A program made the position numbers and the translations under genes. From positions 1-56,628 of the forward strand of contig NZ_WCJE01000012.1 in NCBI RefSeq assembly GCF_016743335.1: 56,628 bases of DNA. The letters are read 5' to 3'. Positions within the stretch are counted from its first letter, which is position 1, and every line of letters starts with the position of its first letter. The notes beneath the pieces were generated by a model. That model was not told the DNA's origin and made no database searches. It worked only from the letters and a program-made list of their open reading frames with translations. The stretch is from Streptococcus suis. Its GTDB lineage: Bacteria; Bacillota; Bacilli; Lactobacillales; Streptococcaceae. Below, piece after piece: positions 18,106 through 27,052 of the stretch.

Positions 18106-18130
18106 AAAAAGGCCCCTTATTTTCAAGGGG
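18106..18130 (-). terminator. Terminator of the split ThrE exporter genes
   Basis: On the minus strand CCCCTT pairs with AAGGGG around GAAAAT, followed by CC and TTTTT. It begins immediately after the stop codon. Confidence 0.75.
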
Positions 18131-18583
18131 TTAGGCTGTTTTTTTGCCTGTTCGAAGAACCTTATAAAGGCGTAATAATATTGTTCCGCTGGCCATACCG
18201 ATGGGAATGACTAAGGCTAAAGTTAAGACGGTAGTGATATTGGTTAGGGCTTGAGCGTGGTCACCAGAAACGAAATAAGTCGTGGTCATGTAGGCTCGAT
18301 AGCCTGGAACAAGCGGTGCTAGGATAGCAAGTGAAAAAATAACAGATGGTGTTTTAAGCAAAATACTCATGATTTGACTAATGCAAGATCCGATAATTGC
18401 TGCAAGGAAGGTTGCAATCAGTACATTAGTTGGTCCTAATAATGAAAGATAGATGAGCCAGACTAGCATGCCTAGGAGTCCACCAGGGACTAGCATTTTT
18501 CTTTGAACATTGAGAACAATTAAGAAGGCTGCGATAGCGATATAAGAGGCGAGTGCCTGTAATAAGAAGTTAACTGGTGTCAT
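18131..18583 (-). CDS. Threonine/serine exporter ThrE, C-terminal half (DUF3815)
   Basis: A 150-residue membrane protein with about four to five transmembrane segments, matching the C-terminal half of ThrE-type amino-acid exporters (phrases LAPLVPGYRAYMTT and ALTNITTVLTLAL). In Corynebacterium ThrE is one polypeptide; many Firmicutes encode it as two adjacent genes. It follows the N-terminal-half gene after only 3 nt, so the two are co-translated and presumably form one transporter. Confidence 0.82.
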   Translation of the reverse strand: MTPVNFLLQALASYIAIAAFLIVLNVQRKMLVPGGLLGMLVWLIYLSLLGPTNVLIATFLAAIIGSCISQIMSILLKTPSVIFSLAILAPLVPGYRAYMTTTYFVSGDHAQALTNITTVLTLALVIPIGMASGTILLRLYKVLRTGKKTA

Positions 18584-18586
18584 AGA

Positions 18587-19345
18587 TTACCTCACAAGCA
18601 TAAAGGCCACAGTTGTACCTGCACCGAGCGATAAGATAATAAGCGCAGTTTGGAAAAATTTGGTCATCCCTGTATTGATATGATTGGTCATAAGGTCTCT
18701 TACAGCATTTGTAAAAGCAATCCCTGGTACAAAAGGCATGACTGCCCCTGCGTTAATTAAGTTGGGATTAATGGGGAGAGTAGTGGTTGTGCTTAATAAG
18801 TAAGAGGTAAGTGAGAAGATAAAGGCGCCAACGAAGGTGGTAACAAAATCAATTCCAACGTAGCGCTCGACAATCAGTGAGATAGGGAAAGCCAAAGCCG
18901 TTGCGAGGACAGCACCTGCTGCATCTAAAAGAGAACCTCCGAACATAATGGTAAAAAATGGTGCGGCTACTACGGCAGCTAAGGTTATTTGGATATTGTT
19001 ATAAGGTGGCTTTTGTTGTTTGATTGCATTTAATTGGCTCCAAGCGTCTTCTAGGCTGATTTCTTCATTGGCTAGGGAACGGGAGATTTGGTTGACGTCA
19101 CAAACTTTCTGCATGTCGTAATTTGAATTTACGATGCGTTTCATACGCGAAATATTCGTATGGTCGATGGAGAAAAAGATAGCAGCAGGGATGGCAAGGA
19201 CATTGGCCTGTTCAATTCCTTGTGAATGTGCAATCCGAATCATGGTATCTTCAACTCGGTGAATTTCTGCACCGCTTTGTGCCAAAATGGCACCAGCGAG
19301 CATGAGCACATCTATGACCAAGTTTAGTCTAGGAGTGTTTTCCAT
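18587..19345 (-). CDS. Threonine/serine exporter ThrE, N-terminal half (DUF1212)
   Basis: A 252-residue protein. An N-terminal soluble region of about 115 residues contains the family phrase SGAEIHRVEDTMIRIA (near residues 24-39), and five hydrophobic segments follow from about residue 120, including VMPFVPGIAFTNAVRDL. It is the first gene of the two-gene exporter unit on the minus strand. Transport of threonine or serine out of the cell is known for characterised members; the substrate here is by analogy. The ribosome site (AGAGGGATGGGA) is imperfect but no better start exists. Confidence 0.82.
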   Translation of the reverse strand: MENTPRLNLVIDVLMLAGAILAQSGAEIHRVEDTMIRIAHSQGIEQANVLAIPAAIFFSIDHTNISRMKRIVNSNYDMQKVCDVNQISRSLANEEISLEDAWSQLNAIKQQKPPYNNIQITLAAVVAAPFFTIMFGGSLLDAAGAVLATALAFPISLIVERYVGIDFVTTFVGAFIFSLTSYLLSTTTTLPINPNLINAGAVMPFVPGIAFTNAVRDLMTNHINTGMTKFFQTALIILSLGAGTTVAFMLVR

Positions 19346-19436
19346 AAGTAAGTCCCATCCCTCTACTAGTTATTTTCTTAATTATAACAAAATATAGGTG
19401 TAGGCAACATATTTTTTTAATAGTTAGGCAAAATAG

Positions 19437-19493
19437 TTGAAAATTGTTCGGATTGTAGTATAATTGACTTATCAATGATTGATTAATCAATCA
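19437..19493 (+). promoter_or_regulatory. MarR-gene promoter with 18-bp perfect palindrome operator
   Basis: TTGAAA (19437-19442), 16 nt, TATAAT (19459-19464). A perfect palindrome TGATTGATTAATCAATCA follows at 19476-19493, covering the first transcribed bases and ending just before the AGAGG ribosome site. The position is ideal for autorepression by the MarR-family protein encoded directly downstream. Confidence 0.75.
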
Positions 19494-19503
19494 AAAGAGG
19501 TAG

Positions 19504-19932
<429 letters not shown>

Positions 19933-19951
19933 TTTTTTGAGAGGAGACATT

Positions 19952-20311
19952 ATGTCTATTTTTACCACTATTCTAGCTAGTATCGTAGCTATTGAGCACC
20001 TATATATCATGTATTTGGAAACCTTTGCGACCCATTCAGATTCTACTAGTCGTGTCTTTAATATGACAAAGGATGAATTGCAACGTAAGTCTGTGACGAC
20101 ACTTTTCAAAAACCAAGGTATTTACAATGGTTTGTTGGCTGTCTTTCTCTTATATGGAATTTTCACAGGAAACCTTGAAATTACAACTATTTTTGTCTTG
20201 TTTGTTATTGGAGCAGCAGGTTATGGAGCTGTGACATCTAGTCCAAAAATTATCTTGACCCAAGGTGGACCAGCCATCTTGGCACTGATCTCTGTTTTGT
20301 TGTTTAAATAA
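19952..20311 (+). CDS. DUF1304-family integral membrane protein
   Basis: A 119-residue protein with four predicted transmembrane segments (about residues 3-22, 55-72, 76-95, 100-118) and the DUF1304 phrases ASIVAIEHLYIMYLE and LFKNQGIYNGLLA. The biochemical function of the family is unknown. The longer reading frame from 19907 is rejected because GAGAGGAG precedes ATG 19952 with good spacing. It is in an operon with the MarR regulator, which suggests a stress- or solute-responsive membrane protein. Confidence 0.85.
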   Translation: MSIFTTILASIVAIEHLYIMYLETFATHSDSTSRVFNMTKDELQRKSVTTLFKNQGIYNGLLAVFLLYGIFTGNLEITTIFVLFVIGAAGYGAVTSSPKIILTQGGPAILALISVLLFK

Positions 20312-20314
20312 GTT

Positions 20315-20342
20315 AAAAAGCCTTCCGTGAGGAGGGCTTTTT
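20315..20342. terminator. Bidirectional terminator between DUF1304 and DUF4097 genes
   Basis: AAAAAGCCTTCC pairs with GGAGGGCTTTTT around GTGA, with one G-T pair. It has U-tract potential on both strands and serves converging operons. Confidence 0.8.
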
Positions 20343-20346
20343 GCAA

Positions 20347-21201
20347 TTACCGAATAGTCAATTCCCCATCTAGTGTAGAGATGAAGAGGTAATTATTGGC
20401 TTGGGTATTGGAATAGGCTGGCAGCTCTATTCTGCTATTATTTTGACTGGCATCTATGTAGATGTCTGTTTTGGTTTGTGAATGAAGAGAAATGTCGATA
20501 GAGCCATCGTAATTACTGATGTCATGCCTTCCCTCTAGTTTTAGGTTTTCAGCTTTAAAATCCCCATCCTCAACAGTTAGAATACTCCCGACAGTATCGG
20601 AAATGTCTTTCGGACTTGTTAATGTGGAATGATTGATTGCTACTTCTCCATTGATGTGTAATAGACGACTTAGGCTGATTTGACTGTTTTCAATCAACAT
20701 ATCCCCATCTTCTACAGTGAGATCAAAATCTTGAATGGTTACTTTATCCAGATATAGATCTCCCGCGAGGTTCCCTGTGAGTGATTCGATTGTGCTATTT
20801 TTAGGGACCTGTAAGACAGGTTGGTAGTAGGCAATATTCTGGTCATTGACAAGATGTAAGATGGGCTCGAGTAAACCATCATAGGAAACGATGCCTTGAA
20901 AAGCACTAGAAATAGTTAATTTTCCATCTTGAACTTGGTGGCTGGGTAGGTCGATGTTTTTATGCTGATTTCGATAGTAGTGGAGGTGGAATTGGTTGTC
21001 AGGCGAGGGCATAATGGACAGTCTTTCATTGACCTCTATAGAACGAATATCCGTAAAACTTGCCGTTTGGGGCTGAAAATAATTTTCGCCAATGTTTTTC
21101 ATATTTGTCCAACCACCAGCAAGGTAGCCGATGAGGCTGAGAATGGTCCCCATGGTTAACAGGCTCAGACTGATTTTCGTAAATGGTTTAAGCTGTTTCA
21201 T
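20347..21201 (-). CDS. Membrane-anchored DUF4097 (adhesin-like beta-helix) protein
   Basis: A 284-residue protein with an N-terminal transmembrane segment (about residues 8-30) and a long region of short beta-strand repeats predicted to form a DUF4097-type solenoid outside the cell. Start: the ATG at 21201 has AAAGGAGG 7 nt upstream; the longer frame from 21267 is not used. It overlaps the preceding gene by 14 bp. It is the last gene of the PadR-HAAS-HAAS/DUF4097-DUF4097 cassette. The function is not established; cassettes of this sort are linked to envelope stress regulation. Confidence 0.75.
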   Translation of the reverse strand: MKQLKPFTKISLSLLTMGTILSLIGYLAGGWTNMKNIGENYFQPQTASFTDIRSIEVNERLSIMPSPDNQFHLHYYRNQHKNIDLPSHQVQDGKLTISSAFQGIVSYDGLLEPILHLVNDQNIAYYQPVLQVPKNSTIESLTGNLAGDLYLDKVTIQDFDLTVEDGDMLIENSQISLSRLLHINGEVAINHSTLTSPKDISDTVGSILTVEDGDFKAENLKLEGRHDISNYDGSIDISLHSQTKTDIYIDASQNNSRIELPAYSNTQANNYLFISTLDGELTIR

Positions 21202-21766
21202 AATAGCCTCCTTTGCGAATCTTTCTTTGTATCCAATGTAAAACAAGCAAGAAGGTTTTGCTTCCAAGGTCTAGAGTGAATTTACTACCCAATAGAGTGA
21301 GGGCCAAGCAGATGAGGGCCAGGCCTGTGAAGAGCAGGGAGGTAGACCATGATAGTGTGAAGAGGTCAAAGGCGAGGAGTAGCTGGGCTATCGCCAGGCT
21401 GAGGAGGACGATCCAGAGTGAGATAAGGAGCAGAAAGAGGCTAAAGATGATTAGGAGAAGGGTGATGAAGAGGGCGACCAAGGTGATTGCTAGGGGGATG
21501 CCGATTGGTGCGGCAAGGATAGAGAGGATGGTCAGCCAGACCATATTGCGGGTATTTGGCTTATCCTCAATCTTCTCTTTATCATAGAGATTGGCTAGAA
21601 TTTCACGGGCTGCATCTTTTGGACTGCCTAGCTCTTGAATAGCTTGCTCATCGTTTTCCTTTTCGTCAAAATATTCATTGAAATAGTCTAAGGTATCTTG
21701 AAAATCATCTTTTGGTAGGTTTTTGAGATATTTTTCGAGTTTCTGTAAATATTCCTTGCGATTCAT
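21188..21766 (-). CDS. HAAS-domain (DUF1700) membrane protein
   Basis: A 192-residue protein with a cytoplasmic HAAS domain at residues 1-65 (conserved DYFNEYFDEKENDEQAI and LGSPKDAAREI) followed by about four hydrophobic helices (residues 75-175). The HAAS part is clearly paralogous to residues 1-65 of the next gene upstream. HAAS domains occur with PadR-type regulators and are thought to signal to them. Translation is coupled to the following DUF4097 gene by overlap. Confidence 0.8.
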   Translation of the reverse strand: MNRKEYLQKLEKYLKNLPKDDFQDTLDYFNEYFDEKENDEQAIQELGSPKDAAREILANLYDKEKIEDKPNTRNMVWLTILSILAAPIGIPLAITLVALFITLLLIIFSLFLLLISLWIVLLSLAIAQLLLAFDLFTLSWSTSLLFTGLALICLALTLLGSKFTLDLGSKTFLLVLHWIQRKIRKGGYYETA

Positions 21767-21777
21767 GGGAACCTCCT

Positions 21778-22890
21778 TTATCCTATGCTAAGCTGGCAGT
21801 CTTGACAATGGATAACAAGCTGTGCAGGGCTATTTTCTTGCTTGTAGCTGAGATGAGTGATGTCACCCTCTTTCATCATTGTAAACGCCTTATCCTTTGG
21901 AAGTTTAAGGCTAGAATCTTCCTCCCATATGTCCAAACTGATGTCCGTACTTGGTTTATAGGTTAAGACAGAATCTTCAGCCTGACAACTGAGCTTGCCG
22001 TTCAAGTCACATTCTTTGAGATTCCAGATGCAGTCTTCTAAGCGTATGTTTGCATTTGCTAGGTTAAGGCTTGTCAGAGTGATAACAGCATCGCTGGCTT
22101 CCAATTTTAACTCGCTCAGCTGTCCCTCTGAGATAGTTAATGTAGAGTCTTCTAACCGTAGAGCAGAGCTTGGGCAGCTCACTTTCGTCATGCTGATACT
22201 GCTATCTTCTGCATTGATGACTAGCTGTTCGCATACTTGCATGTCCACTATTGTTAGACTGCTATCTGTCGTTTTCAGATTGAGACTAGTAAGGGGCAGT
22301 AGTTTTTTAGGGATTTTGAGAATAGCAGAGCTGGTTTGATTGTTTGAGAAGTAGAGGTGATTAGGGGCAGGCTTGCTTGTTAGGTACAAACTATCCTGAA
22401 CCAGTTGATAGTCAAAAGCCTGGTAGCTGCCATCTTCTGAAACAGGATTGTGCAATAAGACAGCTTCTCCTTCATAACTTTGAACACTAAGGGCCTGATC
22501 TTCGAGCGAAATCTGTAGATTTGAAAACTCAGGTAATTCTTCGATTTTCGACGTCAATTTAATTCTTGCCCTAGCTTGATAGGCTGAATGTTTAAAATTG
22601 TTGAAAAAATTCTCCCAGTCAAATTGAAAATCAAAATCAAAGTTGAAATCAAATGGTTTAGATGAATGTGGACTTGCTTGGTCTTTCTCGGTGATTAGGG
22701 CATCTTCAGGTAGATTGGCAATGATTTCTTTTGCTGCTTCATCAGGTGTTCCTAGCTCTATAATAGCTTCCTCGTCGTTATCCTTTTCGTCAAAATACTC
22801 ATTGAAGTAGTCTAAAGCCTCCTGTCTGGCACTTGGATGAAGTTGAAATAATGCTTGTTCCAGTTGGTTCAAATAATCTGCGCGTGTCAT
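21778..22890 (-). CDS. HAAS-DUF4097 fusion protein without membrane segments
   Basis: A 370-residue protein. A HAAS domain (residues 1-65, DYFNEYFDEKDNDEEAI) is followed by a Phe/Asp-rich linker (FNFDFDFQFD near 87-96) and then a beta-solenoid from about 120. There an [AL]EDS-x-[IL] pattern recurs about every 20 residues (TTDSSLTI, AEDSSISM, LEDSTLTI, LEDCIWNL, AEDSVLTY, EEDSSLKL). No signal peptide or transmembrane helix is visible, so the solenoid appears to be cytoplasmic, unlike the membrane-anchored DUF4097 encoded two genes downstream. The start overlaps the padR stop by 4 bp (ATGA). Confidence 0.75.
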   Translation of the reverse strand: MTRADYLNQLEQALFQLHPSARQEALDYFNEYFDEKDNDEEAIIELGTPDEAAKEIIANLPEDALITEKDQASPHSSKPFDFNFDFDFQFDWENFFNNFKHSAYQARARIKLTSKIEELPEFSNLQISLEDQALSVQSYEGEAVLLHNPVSEDGSYQAFDYQLVQDSLYLTSKPAPNHLYFSNNQTSSAILKIPKKLLPLTSLNLKTTDSSLTIVDMQVCEQLVINAEDSSISMTKVSCPSSALRLEDSTLTISEGQLSELKLEASDAVITLTSLNLANANIRLEDCIWNLKECDLNGKLSCQAEDSVLTYKPSTDISLDIWEEDSSLKLPKDKAFTMMKEGDITHLSYKQENSPAQLVIHCQDCQLSIG

Positions 22891-23204
22891 TTTCGTAAGC
22901 TCCCTTCTATAATTCCGTCAATATGGTCTTTGTAGCTATTCCATTCACCCTGCAGGAAGGGGATGTGCTCACGTCCAGCAGGAGTAATGGTATAGTATTT
23001 CCGCTTTCTCCCTTGAAATTCTTGGGTGTAGGTGGTGACATAGCCAGCCTTTTCCAATTTTTTCAAAATAGGGTAGAGCGTGGATTCCTTTATATCAGCA
23101 ACTATCTTGATGGTTTGACTGATTTCATAGCCATAAGAATCTTGTTTCTCTACGATGGCCAAGATCAGAAATTCAATCAAGATAGAGGATACGGGGTAGT
23201 ACAT
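22887..23204 (-). CDS. PadR-family transcriptional regulator
   Basis: A 105-residue winged-helix regulator of the short PadR type (subfamily s2). Helix 3 and wing lie in ISQTIKIVADIKESTLYPILKKLEKAGYV (about 29-57) and the basic wing reads FQGRKRKYYTIT. It leads a four-gene minus-strand operon with two HAAS-domain proteins and a DUF4097 protein, the common Firmicute context. It probably represses its own operon through the AT-rich near-palindrome around the promoter. Confidence 0.87.
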   Translation of the reverse strand: MYYPVSSILIEFLILAIVEKQDSYGYEISQTIKIVADIKESTLYPILKKLEKAGYVTTYTQEFQGRKRKYYTITPAGREHIPFLQGEWNSYKDHIDGIIEGSLRK

Positions 23205-23245
23205 AAACTCACCTCTTTATCTTTATGTAATTATTTTATATATAA

Positions 23246-23274
23246 ATTATATACCTATTGTTTAGCAAAATCAA
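23246..23274 (-). promoter_or_regulatory. Promoter of the PadR-HAAS operon
   Basis: On the minus strand, TTGATT (23269-23274) and TATAAT (23246-23251) are separated by 17 nt. The -10 sits in an AT-rich near-palindrome (ATATATAAATTATATA region, about 23237-23253), a plausible PadR operator. Confidence 0.6.
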
Positions 23275-23319
23275 GCGATTATATAAAATTTTTATATATC
23301 ATCAAAATTCTTTTCTATA

Positions 23320-23328
23320 TGCTATACT
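23320..23328 (+). promoter_or_regulatory. Extended -10 promoter giving a leaderless mRNA
   Basis: TGC TATACT (hexamer 23323-23328) is followed by AGTTTC and ATG 23335, a gap of exactly 6 nt. No Shine-Dalgarno sequence and no convincing -35 are present. Confidence 0.6.
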
Positions 23329-23334
23329 AGTTTC

Positions 23335-24249
23335 ATGAATGAACTTGAATTATTAGCCCGTGCTCTCGGTTTTATCTTTGTTATCGGTTTAGGTTATACA
23401 TTAAAAGTCAAAGGGATTGTTCGAAGGGAAGATGCAAGGATCTTTTCTAGCTTAGTGATGAATGTTACGCTACCAGCTTCTCTCCTTGTAGCTTCAGCGA
23501 CAGCCCAAGTATCTATAGATTTATACGTTCCCTTCATATTAGGAATTCTTTGTAATCTTTTTTTGGATATGGTGGGATACTGGGAAGCGAAGAAGTCTGG
23601 TCAACAGACTTCCGTCGGTCTTATGCAGTTATCAGGCTATAATATCGGAACCTTTACACTCCCATTTGTGCAAGCTTTTTTTCCGCTATCTAGTCTACTA
23701 AGCGTCATCGTATTTGATGCGGGGAATGCAATCATGGTTCTAGGCGGGAATTACAGTATCGCAGCTGGTGTGGATGAAGAGCAGGAAAGAATGACCGTTG
23801 CAACTTTTATAAAGAATCTTTCACGCTCAGTTCCACTAGTAGTCTATCTAGTTAGCCTATCGTTAGCAGTCTGCTCTATCAAACTTCCACGCGAACTTAT
23901 CTCTGCGCTGACGATAGCCAGTAACGCCAATCCTTTTTTAGCCATGCTCATGTTGGGAATCTTGCTTGATTTAAAATTGAATTGGCAAGAAATTAGTCGA
24001 TTGGTCTATCTTCTCTCTTTGAGGCTGGGTGCGAATATTCTAATAGCAGGAGTCATTTATTTTCTTCTACCTATTGATAAAACGATGAAAATCATGTTGC
24101 TGGTCTGTCTAGTCTCTCCGATTTCAGTCATGTCCCCAATTTATGCATTAAAGTTAGGTAGTCGCTCAGCTGAACCTGCCAATATTAACTCCTTATCTAT
24201 TTTGGTCAGCCTAGTCATGATGGTTCTTCTTATTTTTCTATTCGTTTAA
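23335..24249 (+). CDS. AEC-family (auxin efflux carrier-like) transporter
   Basis: A 304-residue integral membrane protein with about ten hydrophobic segments, organised as two five-helix halves as in the AEC/Mem_trans family. The phrases VMNVTLPASLLVASA (near 41-55) and NAIMVLGGNYSIA are typical. Bacterial members are malate, malonate or other carboxylate carriers or are uncharacterised; the substrate is unknown here. No ribosome site precedes ATG 23335 and the transcript is predicted to be leaderless. It is monocistronic, ending in a strong bidirectional hairpin. Confidence 0.82.
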   Translation: MNELELLARALGFIFVIGLGYTLKVKGIVRREDARIFSSLVMNVTLPASLLVASATAQVSIDLYVPFILGILCNLFLDMVGYWEAKKSGQQTSVGLMQLSGYNIGTFTLPFVQAFFPLSSLLSVIVFDAGNAIMVLGGNYSIAAGVDEEQERMTVATFIKNLSRSVPLVVYLVSLSLAVCSIKLPRELISALTIASNANPFLAMLMLGILLDLKLNWQEISRLVYLLSLRLGANILIAGVIYFLLPIDKTMKIMLLVCLVSPISVMSPIYALKLGSRSAEPANINSLSILVSLVMMVLLIFLFV

Positions 24250-24279
24250 AAAAGCCTCCGCGTGTGCGGGGGCTTGATT
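24248..24279. terminator. Bidirectional terminator between AEC and DUF5684 genes
   Basis: AAGCCTCCGC pairs with GCGGGGGCTT (one G-T pair) around GTGT. An A run precedes it and weaker T sequence follows. Confidence 0.75.
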
Positions 24280-24284
24280 GTATA

Positions 24285-24683
24285 TTAATCAATAAAGAAT
24301 TCTTGTGGACCTTGGTAACGACTTCCATCATTAAAGGCGATGTAGAGGTTAAAGATAGGTGTAAGAAGAACATAGAAGATAGCTTGTACAGCTGATAAAC
24401 CAAAGCTACGACCAAAATTGTAAACGAGATAGATGCCATATAATGGTCCTGCTAGTGGAATCAGTAAGAATAGAATGAACCATCTTTTTTCATAGCCAAA
24501 GGCGATGCATTGTTGGATATAGAGATTGTAGATTGGAATCAATGATTTCCAACCAGCGTAGCCTGCTTTTTTGAAGAGGATGTAGTTGGAAATAGCAACA
24601 AGAATATACCAAATAAATGAAAATAGTAGTGTTGTACCCCAAATGCCAATGAGAATTCCCTGTGCTAATGTTTCTTCTGTCAT
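24285..24683 (-). CDS. DUF5684-type small membrane protein
   Basis: A 132-residue protein with three to four hydrophobic helices. The stretch FKKAGYAGWKSLIPIYNLY (residues 37-55) is the signature of the DUF5684 family, whose role is unknown. It is monocistronic, with a shared downstream hairpin and no gene close upstream on its strand other than pepT, which has its own terminator. A shifted overlapping frame of 68 residues is a shadow. Confidence 0.75.
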   Translation of the reverse strand: MTEETLAQGILIGIWGTTLLFSFIWYILVAISNYILFKKAGYAGWKSLIPIYNLYIQQCIAFGYEKRWFILFLLIPLAGPLYGIYLVYNFGRSFGLSAVQAIFYVLLTPIFNLYIAFNDGSRYQGPQEFFID

Positions 24684-24774
24684 AATAAAACTCCATTTCT
24701 TTTTGATGGTTCTATTATAACAGTATTAGTTCAATAATACAAGTGGTTTTTCAAAAATTTTGAAAGATTTTCAG

Positions 24775-24804
24775 AAAAAATCAGACCTTCAATTGAAAGT
24801 CTGA
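24775..24804 (-). terminator. Terminator of pepT
   Basis: A near-perfect 12-bp inverted repeat at 24781-24804 (TCAGAC..GTCTGA arms, centre CAATTG) is followed on the minus strand by TTTTTT (24775-24780). Confidence 0.8.
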
Positions 24805-24813
24805 ACAAATTGT

Positions 24814-26034
24814 TTATTTATATGCTACAATACCTAAAATCACATCAACAGCTTTTTCCATGGTTTCCAAGCTGACGAACTCGAAGCGGCCGTGCATATT
24901 TTCACCACCTGCGAAGATATTTGGCGTTGGAATGCCCATGAAGGAAATCTTAGAGCCATCTGTTCCTCCGCGAACAGGCTCAATCAGTGGCTTGATGCCT
25001 AGATTTTCCATAACGTCCTTAGCAATGTTAATTGGAGTCATATCTTTTTCGATGATTTTCTTCATGTTGTAGTACTGGTCATGTAGGTTGACAATGACAC
25101 GTGGTGTGTCAAACTTGGCATTCATTTTCTCAGCAATGTCCAGCATGAGCTGTTTGCGGGCTTGGAAATCTGCTTCCTCGAAGTCACGGATGATGTAGGT
25201 GGTAGAAGCAGTATCGACACTACCTTCCATATTCATCAAATGGAAGAAACCTTCATAGCCTTCTGTTTTCTCAGGGCGGTCTGCTTCTGGAAGGGTATTG
25301 TGGAAGTCGATAGCTAGTTGGAAGGCATTGATCATCTGATCCTTGGCAGATCCTGGGTGGACATTGCGTCCAAGGAAATCAATCTTGGCACCTGCTGCTG
25401 AGAAGGTTTCGTACTGGAGTTCGCCCAGCGGTCCACCGTCTATGGTGTAGGCGAAATCGACATCGAAGTCTTCTACATCAAACTTGTCTGCCCCGACACC
25501 GATTTCTTCGTCAGGACCAAAGCCGACACGGATTTCACAGTGTTTGATGTCGGGGTTTTGGACTAGGAATTCAATAGCTGTCATGATTTCTGCAATTCCT
25601 GACTTGTCATCAGAGCCCAGCAAGGTAGTACCGTCTGTGGTAATCAGGGTTTGACCGTGGTAGTTGGCAAGTTGTGGGAAGTCTTTTGGATGCAATTCAT
25701 AGCCAGAAGTTCCCAAAGCGATTGGGTTGCCGTCGTAGTTTTCGATGATTTGCGGATTGACACCTTCAGCGTTGAAATCAGCCGTATCCATGTGGGCGAT
25801 GAAGCCAATCTTACGTGTCAAACTTGGGTCGTTGGCAGGCAGTGTTCCCACAGCAAAGCCGTTTGGCAGGTAGTGGACATTCTGTAAGCCGATGCGTTTC
25901 ATTTCAGGCAAGAGGATATTCTGTGCAAACTCGACTTGGTTTTGGGTAGAAGGTGTAGTTGTCGAATTTTCATCTGAGCGAGTGTTTTCTTTGACATAGA
26001 CTAAAAAGCGGTCTAAAAGTGTTGGGTATTTCAT
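24814..26034 (-). CDS. pepT: Peptidase T (tripeptide aminopeptidase)
   Basis: Releases the N-terminal residue from tripeptides in the cytoplasm; zinc enzyme of family M20B. The metal ligands and catalytic residues are visible: HMD at 81-83, GSDDKSG near 140-146 (bridging Asp), and GPDEEIG near 174-180 with the catalytic Glu. A dimerisation domain lies at about 205-315 ([13 protein letters not shown]). The 406-residue length is standard. AAGGAG precedes ATG, 9 nt after the HAD phosphatase gene, so the two form an operon. Confidence 0.95.
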   Translation of the reverse strand: MKYPTLLDRFLVYVKENTRSDENSTTTPSTQNQVEFAQNILLPEMKRIGLQNVHYLPNGFAVGTLPANDPSLTRKIGFIAHMDTADFNAEGVNPQIIENYDGNPIALGTSGYELHPKDFPQLANYHGQTLITTDGTTLLGSDDKSGIAEIMTAIEFLVQNPDIKHCEIRVGFGPDEEIGVGADKFDVEDFDVDFAYTIDGGPLGELQYETFSAAGAKIDFLGRNVHPGSAKDQMINAFQLAIDFHNTLPEADRPEKTEGYEGFFHLMNMEGSVDTASTTYIIRDFEEADFQARKQLMLDIAEKMNAKFDTPRVIVNLHDQYYNMKKIIEKDMTPINIAKDVMENLGIKPLIEPVRGGTDGSKISFMGIPTPNIFAGGENMHGRFEFVSLETMEKAVDVILGIVAYK

Positions 26035-26043
26035 AGTATCTCC

Positions 26044-26859
26044 TTATTTGTTCAAAATATGTTTTTCAATGGCTTTGGCAACGCCATTGTTTTCATTGGT
26101 GTCTGTGATGTCCTGGGCGATAGCCTTGACCTGCTCATTGGCGTTGCCCATGGCAATTCCTAAACCAGCAAATTCAATCATTTCCAGGTCGTTGTTGGCA
26201 TCTCCCATAGCCATGATTTCTTCTGGAAGGATACCGAGGTGGTCTGCCAATTTTTTCAAACCGGTGGCTTTGCTTGCACCGTTTGGCAAAATTTCCAAGA
26301 GATACTCCTGTGAACGAACGGTGGAATAGCTTTGGCTGAGTACAGGATTGTGTTGATTTTCAAAGGCATCAATGTGCTCTTTTTCACCGACGAACATGGC
26401 TTCAAAGAAGCGATGCTGACCTGACTTGGCTTCTTTTAAATCAATTGGTTGAGGAGTCATTCCTACTAAACCTGCGTCTAAATTAACGCGTGCATTGGCT
26501 TTTTCTGCAAGAACGAAGTAGTCTTCCTCATCAAAAAGAGAGATTTGCACATCATCATTTTCAATAAAAGTGGAAAGATAATCAATATCAGAGATAGATA
26601 GTTCTTCCCAGTCAATCAGGCTCCAATCCTCTGTCGAATGGGTTGAACAGCCGTTATTGACAATGATAAATTCTTCCTCGGTGTCAAAGCCGAGCTGCTC
26701 TACGAAAGGTTTAACACCAGCCAAGGGCCGACCAGTACAAAGAACAATCTTGACGCCCGCTTCAACAGCCTGATGAATGGCATCAATCTGTGGCTGTTTC
26801 AACTCTTTTTGCTCATTCAAGAGCGTTCCGTCCATATCAAGAGCGATTAGTTTAATCAT
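26044..26859 (-). CDS. Cof-type HAD-family sugar phosphatase
   Basis: A 271-residue HAD hydrolase of subfamily IIB (YidA-like). The nucleophile motif DMDGTLL is at residues 8-14, motif II is LCTGRP near 40-45, and MGDANNDLEM near 216-225 is motif IV. The cap domain lies between. Such enzymes dephosphorylate sugar phosphates or flavin and pyridoxal phosphates; the substrate is not predictable. AAGGAGG is upstream of ATG. It is the first gene of the HAD-pepT unit. Confidence 0.88.
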   Translation of the reverse strand: MIKLIALDMDGTLLNEQKELKQPQIDAIHQAVEAGVKIVLCTGRPLAGVKPFVEQLGFDTEEEFIIVNNGCSTHSTEDWSLIDWEELSISDIDYLSTFIENDDVQISLFDEEDYFVLAEKANARVNLDAGLVGMTPQPIDLKEAKSGQHRFFEAMFVGEKEHIDAFENQHNPVLSQSYSTVRSQEYLLEILPNGASKATGLKKLADHLGILPEEIMAMGDANNDLEMIEFAGLGIAMGNANEQVKAIAQDITDTNENNGVAKAIEKHILNK

Positions 26860-27052
26860 ATAAACCTCCTTGTTTTCAATACATCTAGTATAGCATAAAA
26901 TGAGAAAGGAATGATTGAAATACTAGAAGAAATACGGTATAAAAATTGAGAATGGGCTGCTTACTGATGGTCAAAAATTATAAATATATATGGAACATTG
27001 GTTATAGACCGGTGTTTTTTGGTATAATAGAAGGATAGAATAGGAGTATGAT

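Noticed and set aside
18065..18112. Manganese riboswitch (yybP-ykoY) before mntE
   Set aside because: The gap upstream of mntE is under 60 nt and filled by the thrE terminator.
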